The notes under the pieces were generated by a model that saw only the letters and a program-made list of their open reading frames with translations, was not told where the DNA came from and did no database searches. From positions 1,302,001-1,366,000 of the forward strand of contig NZ_JAERQN010000001.1 in NCBI RefSeq assembly GCF_016805305.1: a stretch of 64,000 nt of DNA, written 5' to 3'. Source of the DNA: Falsiroseomonas ponticola. Its GTDB lineage: Bacteria > Pseudomonadota > Alphaproteobacteria > Acetobacterales > Acetobacteraceae. A program made the position numbers and the translations under genes. Numbering within the stretch: position 1 is the first letter of the stretch; the number at the start of each line of letters is the position of its first letter. This document shows positions 38,285-46,422 of the stretch, in pieces.

Positions 38285-38484
38285 GCGGCGGGCTTTCGTA
38301 ACGGGTCAGGGAGCTTCCGCCCGGGACAGGCTGCGCGCAAGACGGGCGGGTTGCCTGCAAACCATGCTGATTTGCGCAATCGGCGATGCTGTGCTGGCAA
38401 ATTGAGCAGAAGGAGCCTTCCGCGCATTGCCGCCCGGCCATGGCGGGCCGATGCTTCCGGCCCCACCCGCCCGGAGCCCGCGCC

Positions 38485-39462
38485 ATGCCCCCGATCGCCC
38501 GTCGCCTCCTGCTGGCCGGACTGGCCGGCGGCCTCGCCGCGCCGGCCCTGGCGCAGGGCGCCTTCCCGAGCCGCGCCATCCGCGTGGTCGTGCCCTTCGC
38601 CCCGGGGGGCATCACGGACATCCTGGCCCGGGCGGCGGCGGAGGCGATGGCGCGCAGCCTCGGCCAGCCCGTGGTGGTGGAGAACCGCGCCGGCGCGGGC
38701 GGCAATGTGGGGTCGGAGGCCGTGGCGAAGGCGACGCCGGATGGCTACACGCTGCTGGCCGTGGGACCCGCGGTGATGGGAATCGCCAAGCCGCTCTACA
38801 GCCGGCTGAACTACGACCCGGATGGCGACTTCACCTGCCTCGGCCTGCTGGGTGCTCAAGCGAATGTGATGCTGGTCAGCCCGCGCGCCCTGCCGCAGCC
38901 GACGCTGCCCGCGCTGCTGGAAGCGGCGCGCGCGAAGCCGGGGGAATTGCCCTTCGCCTCATCCGGCAGCGGGTCGCTGACGCATCTGACGGCGGAGCTC
39001 TTCGCCGCCGATGCGGGGCTGCGCCTGGTGCATGTGCCCTATCGCGGCAGCCCGCCGGCGCTGGCGGACCTGGCGGGCGGGCAGGTGGCGATGATGTTCG
39101 ATGCGCTGACCACCGCGCTGCCGCTGCACCAGGGCGGCCAGGCGCGGATCGTCGGCATCGCCACGCGCGGCCGCGCGGCGGACCTGCCGGAGGTGCCATC
39201 CCTGGTGGAGGCGGGCTTCCCGAGCCTGGACGCGCCGAACTGGTTCGGCCTCTTCGCGCCGGTGGGGACGCCGGCGCCCATCGTCGCGCGGCTGTCGGCG
39301 GTGGTGGCGGAGGTCACGACCTCCGACTCCTATGGCGCGCTGATGCGGGCCCGCAGCGCGGAACCCGTGGCGCTCGGCAGCCGCAGCCTGGACGCCTTCC
39401 TGGCGGCGGAGCGGCTGCGCTGGGCGGAGGCGGTGCGGCGCAGCGGTGCGCGGGCGGATTGA
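38485..39462 (+). CDS. Bug-family solute-binding protein
   Basis: 325 residues with signal MPPIARRLLLAGLAGGLAAPALAQ. Segments FPSRAIRVVVPFAPGGITDIL, VENRAGAGGNVGSE and VPYRGSPPALADLAGG identify the Bug/TctC family. It is the fourth Bug gene in the window, monocistronic and divergent from the peptide-type binding protein (200-bp gap). Ligand unknown. Confidence 0.92.
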   Translation: MPPIARRLLLAGLAGGLAAPALAQGAFPSRAIRVVVPFAPGGITDILARAAAEAMARSLGQPVVVENRAGAGGNVGSEAVAKATPDGYTLLAVGPAVMGIAKPLYSRLNYDPDGDFTCLGLLGAQANVMLVSPRALPQPTLPALLEAARAKPGELPFASSGSGSLTHLTAELFAADAGLRLVHVPYRGSPPALADLAGGQVAMMFDALTTALPLHQGGQARIVGIATRGRAADLPEVPSLVEAGFPSLDAPNWFGLFAPVGTPAPIVARLSAVVAEVTTSDSYGALMRARSAEPVALGSRSLDAFLAAERLRWAEAVRRSGARAD

Positions 39463-39591
39463 AGCCGTCGTGAAACCGGATCGTCCCACCATCGAATGGG
39501 CTGGTCGCCGGTCTGCCTACGGAGTAACCTTCCAACGCCCCAGGTATACAAAATGAACGATCTGGGTAAGTGTTTTTGAGGCGACCCCGAG

Positions 39592-40323
39592 ATGCTCACT
39601 TCGGAACGAGTCGGCGCGATCCGGCTCTCCGTCCTGCTCTTCCTGCTCATGGCGCTCGGACTGCCACCGCGGGCTGAGGCGCAGCCGAACCAGGCGAACA
39701 AGCCGGTCGACAGCATGTCCTGCCGGCGCCAATGCGATGCCCGCATGCCGGAACGCGCGATGAACCCGCAGCCCGTGCAGGCCTGCCTGGTGCGCTGCGC
39801 GGCGGGGGAGCGGCATCTGTCGCGGCAGAACCAGCGCGGCACGCCGGAGGCCACGGGGCGGGGCAGCACCGGCGCCGGCGCGGCCGGGGTGATGGCGGGC
39901 GCGGCGGCCGGGGCGGGGCTGGCGCTCGGCGTGCCCAGCGCCATGCCGCAGCGCGCGGCCGCGGCCACCGGGCGCAGCATCGTCGCCTATGCCGCGCCGC
40001 TGCCGGGCCGCGGCCTGTCCGTCTCCATGCCGCTGGAACGCATGGCGGCGCATCGGGGGGCGGAGACGGAATGCTTCCGCCGCAACAACAACAACCCCTG
40101 CCGCCTGCTGGCGGAAACGGCGGACCGGTGCCTCGCCGTCGCCTATGGCATCCGGGCCAACGGGCTGGTCATCACCTCCGACCCCCGCACCTTCACCATC
40201 CACCACTACGGCACGGGGTCGGGGCAGGACGAGACGGCGGCGGAATTCGCGGCGCTGCGCGACTGTTCCGGGCGGCTCGCCGCCGGCGTCTCCTGCCGGA
40301 TCGCGACGTCGCGCTGCGGCTGA
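39592..40323 (+). CDS. secreted DUF4189-like protein
   Basis: 243 residues with a signal peptide (hydrophobic stretch to about 30, cleavage near AEAQ), two Cys pairs in the first mature part (SCRRQCDAR, ACLVRCAAG), a Gly/Ala-rich segment around 100-120, and a C-terminal domain with four more cysteines (ECFRRN, NPCRLLAETADRCLAVA, DCSGR, SCRIATSRCG) resembling DUF4189. Probably a disulfide-rich periplasmic or secreted protein. The 129-bp leader is less GC-rich than its surroundings. Function unknown. Confidence 0.7.
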   Translation: MLTSERVGAIRLSVLLFLLMALGLPPRAEAQPNQANKPVDSMSCRRQCDARMPERAMNPQPVQACLVRCAAGERHLSRQNQRGTPEATGRGSTGAGAAGVMAGAAAGAGLALGVPSAMPQRAAAATGRSIVAYAAPLPGRGLSVSMPLERMAAHRGAETECFRRNNNNPCRLLAETADRCLAVAYGIRANGLVITSDPRTFTIHHYGTGSGQDETAAEFAALRDCSGRLAAGVSCRIATSRCG

Positions 40324-40680
40324 TCAGGGGATCGTCGCGGGGAAGTCATGCGTGCCGTCCGCGCGCAGCGGCAGGCGCGTGACGGACAGCACGGCGGACA
40401 GCGGCAGCCTAGCGTAGAGATGCGGGAACAGGCCGGGCCGGCTGCTGCCGGATGCCGGTTCCCACTTCAGCGCATCGCCAAGCCGCGCCGCATCCGCTTC
40501 CACCAGCCAGAGATCCGGCACGCCGGCCCGGTGCTTGGCCGCGCTGGCGCGCAGCTGCGCGGCGGTGGAGAAATGCAGGAAGCCGTCGCGCTGGTCATGC
40601 GCGCTGCCGGCATAGGCGCCGGCGGCTTCCGCCGCGCGCCAATCGGCTTCCCTGACCATGGTGTAGATGCGGTCTTCCAT
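40324..40680 (-). CDS. DUF952 family protein
   Basis: 118 residues. The start IYTMVREADW and the segments DQRDGFLHFSTAAQL, LWLVEADAARLGDALKWEP and GLFPHLYARLPLSAV are typical of DUF952, a small cytoplasmic family of unknown activity. It follows the phage-type endolysin by 29 bp on the same strand, so it is either the first host gene beyond the phage module or a passenger transcribed with it. It abuts the convergent DUF4189-like gene with no spare bases. Confidence 0.82.
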   Translation of the reverse strand: MEDRIYTMVREADWRAAEAAGAYAGSAHDQRDGFLHFSTAAQLRASAAKHRAGVPDLWLVEADAARLGDALKWEPASGSSRPGLFPHLYARLPLSAVLSVTRLPLRADGTHDFPATIP

Positions 40681-40709
40681 CGCGCGGCCCCCATGCCCAG
40701 GGCCGCGTT

Positions 40710-41156
40710 TCAGCCGAGCAGGCGGTAGAAGACAAGCCCGCCCGCTTCCGCCACCGGCACCTGGCCCACCGCCCAGCGCGGCAGCGTATCCGCGGCGTGG
40801 TAGTGGGTGGCGCCCCGCGTCGGGTCCGGCAGGGCGCCGGACAGCGCGCGGGCGGCGATGCGCTGGCAGATGGCGAAGGCGGGGTCGTTGCGCGTCGCGG
40901 GATCCACCATCGCGTCCCGCCTCGGGTGGCGGGGATGCCAGCAGGCGAACTGGAAGGGCGCGCGGCAGATGGCGCCGACGGCGGTGCCCAGGTGCTTCGG
41001 CCCGTCGGGGCGGGCGGCCAGGCGCAGCCGGTTCATCACCACCGCGGCGACGCCTTCCACCCCCCGCACCGGGCGGCCGGCGGCCTCCCCCCACAGCGTC
41101 AGCGCCAGCACCGTCAGGCCCGCGGGCTCCGCCACGCGATCGATCGCCGCGCTCAT
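40710..41156 (-). CDS. phage-type cell wall hydrolase (SleB/Hydrolase_2 family)
   Basis: 148 residues. SleB-like lytic enzyme: LTLWGEAAGRPVRGVEGVAAVVMNR places the likely catalytic Glu24; ATHYHAADTLPRWA is the other conserved part. No signal peptide, so it needs a holin or another route to reach peptidoglycan, as for phage endolysins. Its ATG overlaps the stop of the upstream membrane-coiled-coil gene by one base, forming a lysis cassette at the end of the T7-like module. Release of particles is the inferred job. Confidence 0.82.
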   Translation of the reverse strand: MSAAIDRVAEPAGLTVLALTLWGEAAGRPVRGVEGVAAVVMNRLRLAARPDGPKHLGTAVGAICRAPFQFACWHPRHPRRDAMVDPATRNDPAFAICQRIAARALSGALPDPTRGATHYHAADTLPRWAVGQVPVAEAGGLVFYRLLG

Positions 41157-41521
41157 CACCGGCTTTCCCCCTCGGCGCGGGCGGAGAAGCCGACCTTGCG
41201 CTGCGTCACCACCTGGCCGGAGATGGCGGCGGCGGCCGTCGCGGCGCGGCTCACCTCGTCCAGCTTCTCCTCGATGCGGACCAGGTGCAGGGACAGGCGC
41301 GAATCGAGGTCCCGGATCAGGGAAAGCGGCACATAGGTGCGCGCGACCTCCAGCTTGAACTCCGCCAGGTCGTCGCGCGCGGAAGGCGCGGGCGGCGCGG
41401 CGGGCGGTTCCGGCCGGCTCATCAGGTCCCGGCGCAGCAGGTGCACCATCCAGAGCATCAGCAGCGCCAGCGGCGCATCCGCGGCCGCGGCCAGCATCTG
41501 GGGCGGGATTTCGGGGATCAT
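41156..41521 (-). CDS. phage membrane protein with coiled coil (holin/spanin-like position)
   Basis: 121 residues: one N-terminal membrane helix (about 13-29, APLALLMLWMVHLL) followed by a Pro-rich hinge and an amphipathic helix (VPLSLIRDLDSRLSLHLVRIEEKL in two heptad blocks). No recognised family. Its position between the terminase and the endolysin, its size and the single anchor fit a spanin- or holin-associated lysis protein, but this rests on context. It overlaps the endolysin gene. Confidence 0.6.
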   Translation of the reverse strand: MIPEIPPQMLAAAADAPLALLMLWMVHLLRRDLMSRPEPPAAPPAPSARDDLAEFKLEVARTYVPLSLIRDLDSRLSLHLVRIEEKLDEVSRAATAAAAISGQVVTQRKVGFSARAEGESR

Positions 41522-41568
41522 GGGGGCACTCCTTGAAGGGAAGCGGCGGCGGAACCACCCTGGGGAAG

Positions 41569-41644
41569 CCGCGCGGGGGGGCCGCGCGGCGTTGGGGGAT
41601 GCGCCGCGCGGCGGGACCGCGCGGCAGGGGGACGCACCGCGCGG
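41569..41644. repeat. five copies of palindrome CCGCGCGG
   Basis: The 8-bp palindrome CCGCGCGG occurs at 41569, 41582, 41604, 41617 and 41637 inside 76 bp, between the membrane-coiled-coil gene and the small plus-strand gene at 41648. A further copy lies at 45953-45960 upstream of the terminal genes. It may be a protein-binding array or a structural intergenic element. Confidence 0.6.
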
Positions 41645-41647
41645 CCG

Positions 41648-41866
41648 ATGTGGAACGAGCCTTACCTGGAGACCTGCTGCCGATCGGCGCTGCACCGGCT
41701 GACCCTGGTGCGGCCGCATGGGCGCCCTGACGGGCTGAAGGACGGGCCCTGCCTGCAACGCCTGGCGGGCATGGGCCTGGCCCGCGCCCGCCCCGATGGC
41801 CGGTTCGAGGCGACGGAAGCCGGCCTCGACCGGCATGCGACCGAAATCGCCCGCAAGCGGGCCTGA
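41648..41866 (+). CDS. small winged-helix-like protein inside the phage module
   Basis: 72 residues, the only plus-strand gene in the module. The second half (LQRLAGMGLARARPDGRFEATEAGLDRH) looks like the last helix and wing of a winged-helix DNA-binding fold, where Leu-rich helix, GLA turn and TEAG are common. Two adjacent cysteines are present (ETCCRS). It lacks a clear Shine-Dalgarno sequence and starts 3 bp after a CCGCGCGG repeat array. It ends 3 bp before the large terminase stop. Could be a regulator; its reality needs comparative support. Confidence 0.5.
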   Translation: MWNEPYLETCCRSALHRLTLVRPHGRPDGLKDGPCLQRLAGMGLARARPDGRFEATEAGLDRHATEIARKRA

Positions 41867-41869
41867 CGA

Positions 41870-43306
41870 TCAGAAGCCCCGCCAGGGCAGGGCGGTGCGC
41901 GGCGCGGGGGGCGTGAAGGGCAGGCGCACCGGCTCCGCCAGCAGGCAGCCCGCGACGGCGTCCAGCGCATCATCGGCCAGCCCCGGCGTATCCGGGCGCC
42001 ATTCCGCCATCTCCCGCACGAAGCGGCCGCGGAAGACGCTGTCATGCGCCGACAGGCGCCGCGCCGCCAGCACCGGGTCCAGCGCCGCCAGGATGCGGTC
42101 GGACTTGGCGCGCCGGCTCGTCGCCTCGACCACCGTGCAGGCGGTGCCGATGCGCGCGATCTCCCGCCGCAACAGGCCGGGCAGGAAGCGGCCGAGCCCG
42201 TTGGTCTCCACCCGCACCACCGGCAGCAGCAGGTCCCGCGCCAGCGCCGCGACGGCGCGGCATTGCTGGGTGGCGGCGTCCTCCTCCGCCTCCGGGTCGT
42301 GCAGCAGGTAGGCGACGCGGTGCAGGTAGTGCCGGCCCTCCGCATCCGCGAACATCGCGGCCAGCACGCTGGCATCGCCGCTGCCGGGGCGCCCATAGGC
42401 CGGGTCCCACCAGCCGCCGCCGGAGACGAGCCGCGTGCCCATCAGGGACAGCACGCCCCGCCCATTGGCCTCCCGGTAGTCGATCTCCGCGCCGTAGCGC
42501 GCCATCGCCGCGGGATCGAGCCGCGCGGCGCCGGTCGCCACGCGTTCCAGCATCATCTGCCGGCGGAAGGCCAGCGGGCCGACCCGGTCGCGCAGCGCGG
42601 CCACGGCCTCGTCCGGGAAGCGTTCCGGCCAGGTGCTGCGGCCCGCCGTGTCCAGCAGCGGCAGCGTGAGGCGCCGGTAGCCGGAGAGGAAGGCATCCTC
42701 CCCTTCCGCGTAGAGGCTGTCCTCCGCATGCGGCGTGCCGACGAAGAGGATGGTGCCGCCGGGGACGAGGACGAACTCGGCCTCCGTCAGCCTCTCCCGC
42801 AGTTCCTCGCGCTTGCCCGGCGTGTCGCAATTGCCGGCCACCTCCACGTCATCGGCGATGATGAGGTCGGCGCGCGCGCCGGTGATGTTGCCGCCGATCC
42901 CCGCCGCGATCATGGAGGCGTCGCGCAGCACGCCGTCGCGCGCCACCGTGAAGCGGTCCGCGGCCCAGGAGCCTTCGCCATGCCCCGGCAGCAGCGCGGC
43001 GCAGAGCGGATGGCGGCCGAGCACGCGGCGCACATTCGCCACCATCTTCGTCGCCAGCGCATGGTCCGCTGCCACCACCAGGATCCGCGTCTCCGGCGCG
43101 CGGTACAGCCGCCAGGCGCAGTAGAGGCCGATGAGCGTGGACTTGCCGAAGCCGCGGAAGGCCATCAGCAGCAGCCGCCGGTCCCCGGCGGCCTGCCGCG
43201 CCTGCAGCCAGCGCAGGACGCGCCGGTGCAGGGCGGGGGTGCCGAGGCCGCTCGCCTGGTTCCAGATCCAGGCGAATTCGACGAGGTCGGCGGGGCGGGG
43301 GCTCAA
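41870..43306 (-). CDS. terL: phage terminase large subunit, T7-like
   Basis: 478 residues. ATPase: Walker A FRGFGKST (50-57, the T7 gp19-type variant) and Walker B DLIIADDVE (147-155). Nuclease: the RNase H-like aspartates appear in WWDPAYGRPGSGDAS and near the end in DDALDAVAGC. Both activities therefore look intact, so DNA packaging is plausible. Its start overlaps the small-terminase stop (ATGA). Position after the tail spike and small terminase repeats the T7 order 17-18-19. Confidence 0.92.
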   Translation of the reverse strand: MSPRPADLVEFAWIWNQASGLGTPALHRRVLRWLQARQAAGDRRLLLMAFRGFGKSTLIGLYCAWRLYRAPETRILVVAADHALATKMVANVRRVLGRHPLCAALLPGHGEGSWAADRFTVARDGVLRDASMIAAGIGGNITGARADLIIADDVEVAGNCDTPGKREELRERLTEAEFVLVPGGTILFVGTPHAEDSLYAEGEDAFLSGYRRLTLPLLDTAGRSTWPERFPDEAVAALRDRVGPLAFRRQMMLERVATGAARLDPAAMARYGAEIDYREANGRGVLSLMGTRLVSGGGWWDPAYGRPGSGDASVLAAMFADAEGRHYLHRVAYLLHDPEAEEDAATQQCRAVAALARDLLLPVVRVETNGLGRFLPGLLRREIARIGTACTVVEATSRRAKSDRILAALDPVLAARRLSAHDSVFRGRFVREMAEWRPDTPGLADDALDAVAGCLLAEPVRLPFTPPAPRTALPWRGF

Positions 43307-43641
43307 GCCTCCTCCTCCCCCTCACCGGCCGGCGGCGGCGGATCGGCGTCGCCTTCCCGCGCGAGGGTGGCGCGGGCCTTGGCCAGGATGTCCTCCGCCG
43401 TCTCCTCCGCCGTCTCCGGCTCCTCCGCCGCCAGGGCGGCGAGTTCGCTGATATGCGCCAGCGCCACGCGGGCGGCCGCCTGGCGCGCGGCGAAGTTCTT
43501 CGAATCCGGCGGCACATCCTCCAGCGGCGGGTCGCTGACGAAATGCGCGTATTCCTCGGCCACGCGGTCGATCACGGCGGCGAGCTTCGCGCGCGGCACG
43601 CCGGGCGTCCTGCCGCGCGGGGCGGTGGCAGGCTTCCTCAT
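43303..43641 (-). CDS. probable terminase small subunit
   Basis: 112 residues, mostly helical: a basic start (KPATAPRGRTPGVPRAKL), a helical centre (VIDRVAEEYAHFV...ARQAAARVALAHISELAAL) and a very acidic, Pro-rich tail. No sequence signature is decisive. Assignment rests on position directly upstream of, and 4-bp overlap with, the large terminase, as gp18 precedes gp19 in T7. It also overlaps the tail-spike stop by 4 bp. Confidence 0.65.
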   Translation of the reverse strand: MRKPATAPRGRTPGVPRAKLAAVIDRVAEEYAHFVSDPPLEDVPPDSKNFAARQAAARVALAHISELAALAAEEPETAEETAEDILAKARATLAREGDADPPPPAGEGEEEA

Positions 43642-45920
43642 GCCTTCACCACCCGCACGCGCACCGTGCCGGGATTGAGGTCCACCGCCGCGCCCGACCG
43701 GTTCCAGGCCGTGACCGTCACCGTATCCTGCGCCCCGATCTGCGCCAGGAAGACGCAGCCGGAGGTGGCGAGGGAGAAGGCGGCCTGGGCGAAGTCGCCG
43801 GGCCTGGCGCCGGCGAGGGTGACGTTGATCTGCGCGCTGGCGCCGGCGGCGATGGAGGGCGGGTCCCAGGCCAGCTCCGCCGTCAGTTCGCGGACGCCGA
43901 CGCGCAGGTCCGGCAGGCCGGACAGCAGCGGTGGCGCGTGGCGCGGGTCGCAATGCAGGCGCATGGCGCGCAGTTCGTAATCCGCCGTGATGCGGGCGAC
44001 GCCGATGATGGCGGTGGCCACCTGCGGCGCCAGGCGGATGGCCTGCAGCCGCGTCAGCCCCGCATCGTCCATGTCCGCCGACCCCTGCCACCAGCGCGCC
44101 GTGGCGTTCCAGGTGAGCGACTGGCCGGAGGCCATCACCATGGTGCCGGCGGCATCGGTCAGCAGGTTCCAGGCGGTGTCGAAGGCCATGACGACGAGGC
44201 GCGGCGAATCCGCATCCACCGTCAGCGCGAAATCCTTGCAGCGCGAGGTATCGACCACGAAGCCGAGGCCGCGCCCGCCCGTCAGCACCACGCCGCGATT
44301 CGTGAGCGTGTAGGAATCGAGCGCGGGGAAGGCGAATTGCGGCAGGCTGGTCGGGCTGCCGGAGACGTTGGTGGACAGGCAGGCGAGCCTGTCGAAGCCC
44401 GTCTCCGTCGCGTTCCAGCGGATGGCGGCGGCGCGCAGCGATGGCACGGCGGCCACTTCCCGCGTCGCTTCCCGGTTCGGCAGCGCCTGGTGATAGGCCT
44501 TCACCGCGCCGCCCAGCCTTGTCGCGGTCTCCGTGTGCTCGATCTCGATCGCATAGCCCTGGCTCGCCCAGGCGACCTCGTACAGGTGGTCCTGCGCCCC
44601 GGCGGTGTGGCGGGCGACGATGGGGTCGCAGCCTTCCATCCGGATGGCGCGCGCGATCACGGCACGGCTGTTCACCTCCATCAGGAAGGGGATGCCCGTG
44701 GCCGGGATGGTGCGCGCGTTCAGCTCGAAGTTCGGGCCGTCGAACAGGTGGCGGTTATGCGCGACATAGGCGCCGGGCTCGGCGGAGAAGCGGATGCCGA
44801 AGCGGTCCTTGTCCGTATTGACCGTGCTGCCCACGGCGAAGTGGCCGCCATAGTAGCGGATGGAGGTGTTCCACGCCGCCGCCGTCAGGGTATGGACGTC
44901 GAGCCCGATCTTGTTGTTGACGAAGCGGCCGAGGATCAGCGTGCTGTCCTCGAACCCCCGCTCGTCGCCCAGCGTGCGCAGGCCGATGGTGAAGCCCGCG
45001 ATCTCCCGGATCTCGATGAGGGAGGCGTCGTGGTTGCGGATCACCACGCCGATGTCGCCCTCGCTCAGCCAGTCGCTGATGGTGGCGCGCGTCACCGCGA
45101 TGCCGCTGTGCAGCTTGTTGGCGTTGCGCGTGGTGCCGCCATCGCCGATGGTCAGCGCGGGCTGGCCGCCCGGGCCGGCATAGATGATCCGGCCGCGCAT
45201 GGTCAGCCCGGCCGCGGCGCCGGGCAGCGTCAGCGGCTGCTGCGTGCGGAAGGACCCTTCGCCGATCGTCAGCATCTTGCCGGAAGCCGCCGCCGCGTTC
45301 ATCGCGGCCTGCAGCGCCGGGCCATCATCCGTCACGCCATCGCCGGTCGCGCCGAAGTCACGCGCGCTCAGCGTCTCCGCCAGCTTGTCCTCCACCGTAT
45401 GCGGCACGGCGCCGGGGAAGGGGGAGGTCAGCAGGCCGGAATCGCGCGGCACCACGACGATGTCGCCGACGCTGTCGAAGCCCAGCAGCCGGTTGGCGCG
45501 CGCCGTCCGCATCGGCAGCGTCATGTCGCCGCCAAGGTCGGCGGGGTCCTGCCGCAGGGTGGAGGAGAGTTCCTCCCGCTGCTCCTGCAGGGCGGCGACG
45601 ACGCGGTCCAGCTCGTCATTCAGCGTGCGCGCGCGGAGCACGCCATTGTCCTGGAAGTCGGAGGTGCGCTCGACCTTCACGCGGCGGCGCAGCGTGACGG
45701 TGCTGCCGGCGGCGGGGGCGGTGGGCAGCGTGACCGTGCCGCCTTCCGACAGGCCGGCGCCGGAGACATCGAAGCCGCTGCCGAGGACGATGCCGTCGAT
45801 GCGGACCTCCAGCTCCTCCGCCAGGAAGATGGGGAAGGGGTAGGTGAAGTCGGTACGCGCGCCATCGCCCACGTATTGCACGCGCGGCGCGACGTCGCCG
45901 ATGCGGATGTGCTCGGCCAT
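43638..45920 (-). CDS. phage tail spike: T7 fibre-type anchor plus pectate-lyase-like beta-helix
   Basis: 760 residues. The first ~140 resemble the N-terminal attachment domain of T7 gp17 (VQYVGDGARTDFTYPFPIF, TLRRRVKVERTSDFQ, LNDELDRVVAALQEQ). From about 180 a right-handed beta-helix begins with the pectate-lyase-3 motif ARDFGATGDGVTDDGPALQ, followed by repeated short strands. The C-terminal ~130 residues are Ig/lectin-like strands. Such proteins bind and cut host surface polysaccharide. Located between the gp14-like gene and the terminases, as in T7. Confidence 0.85.
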   Translation of the reverse strand: MAEHIRIGDVAPRVQYVGDGARTDFTYPFPIFLAEELEVRIDGIVLGSGFDVSGAGLSEGGTVTLPTAPAAGSTVTLRRRVKVERTSDFQDNGVLRARTLNDELDRVVAALQEQREELSSTLRQDPADLGGDMTLPMRTARANRLLGFDSVGDIVVVPRDSGLLTSPFPGAVPHTVEDKLAETLSARDFGATGDGVTDDGPALQAAMNAAAASGKMLTIGEGSFRTQQPLTLPGAAAGLTMRGRIIYAGPGGQPALTIGDGGTTRNANKLHSGIAVTRATISDWLSEGDIGVVIRNHDASLIEIREIAGFTIGLRTLGDERGFEDSTLILGRFVNNKIGLDVHTLTAAAWNTSIRYYGGHFAVGSTVNTDKDRFGIRFSAEPGAYVAHNRHLFDGPNFELNARTIPATGIPFLMEVNSRAVIARAIRMEGCDPIVARHTAGAQDHLYEVAWASQGYAIEIEHTETATRLGGAVKAYHQALPNREATREVAAVPSLRAAAIRWNATETGFDRLACLSTNVSGSPTSLPQFAFPALDSYTLTNRGVVLTGGRGLGFVVDTSRCKDFALTVDADSPRLVVMAFDTAWNLLTDAAGTMVMASGQSLTWNATARWWQGSADMDDAGLTRLQAIRLAPQVATAIIGVARITADYELRAMRLHCDPRHAPPLLSGLPDLRVGVRELTAELAWDPPSIAAGASAQINVTLAGARPGDFAQAAFSLATSGCVFLAQIGAQDTVTVTAWNRSGAAVDLNPGTVRVRVVKA

Positions 45921-45981
45921 CGTGGGCTCCAGGAAGGGGGGGCAGGGAAGGGCCGCGCGGCGGGCGCGCGGCGGCGGGGAA

Positions 45982-46422
45982 TCAATCGAGCAGGTTGCGC
46001 AGCGATGTGCCGAAGCTGGTGCCGGCGCGCAGCCAGGTGGTCAGCGACCCGTCATTGTTCAGCAGGCTGCGGCGCCCGGCGGCGAGCCGCGCGGCGAAGA
46101 GCTGGTCGCTGTCGGATTGCGCCGCGGCGGCATCGCGTTCGAGCCCGGCCGTCAGCGCGGCGGCGGAGCCCTCGTCCGGCGAGACGCCGCTGGCGGCTAG
46201 CCGGGCGCGGGCGGCGGCCGTGGTGCCGGCCAGCCGCGCCTCCCGCGCCCTGGCCTCGGCCGCCTGCTGCGCGGCCAGCTGCTGCTGCCGCGCCGCTTCC
46301 TGCTGCCGGGCGGCATCGGCCTGGGCGCGGGCATTGCTGGACTGCACCTGGGCCTGGCGCACGGTGGAGTAGAGCGAGGCGCCCGCGCCGAGGGCGGTCG
46401 CGATGGGGGCGAGTTGCGCCAT
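45982..46422 (-). CDS. internal-virion-like phage protein (T7 gp14 position)
   Basis: 146 residues: a short hydrophobic start (MAQLAPIATALGAGASLY), a long Ala/Gln coiled coil (about 25-75), GVSPDEGSAAAL, and a polar end. Residue pattern and position after the tail tubular B-like gene match small internal virion/ejection proteins such as gp14, although no signature can be proven by eye. Its ATG overlaps the upstream gene stop by one base. Between it and the tail spike lie 61 bp containing a CCGCGCGG copy. Confidence 0.55.
   Translation of the reverse strand: MAQLAPIATALGAGASLYSTVRQAQVQSSNARAQADAARQQEAARQQQLAAQQAAEARAREARLAGTTAAARARLAASGVSPDEGSAAALTAGLERDAAAAQSDSDQLFAARLAAGRRSLLNNDGSLTTWLRAGTSFGTSLRNLLD

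Noticed and set aside
36713-39462. A complete peptide ABC importer around the family-5 receptor.
   Set aside because: Neighbours are a TM2 protein and a Bug receptor; no permease or ATPase gene is present.
39553-39579. Eight-codon reading frame MNDLGKCF before the DUF4189-like gene.
   Set aside because: No ribosome-binding site, no attenuator structure seen; a chance frame in a slightly AT-richer leader.
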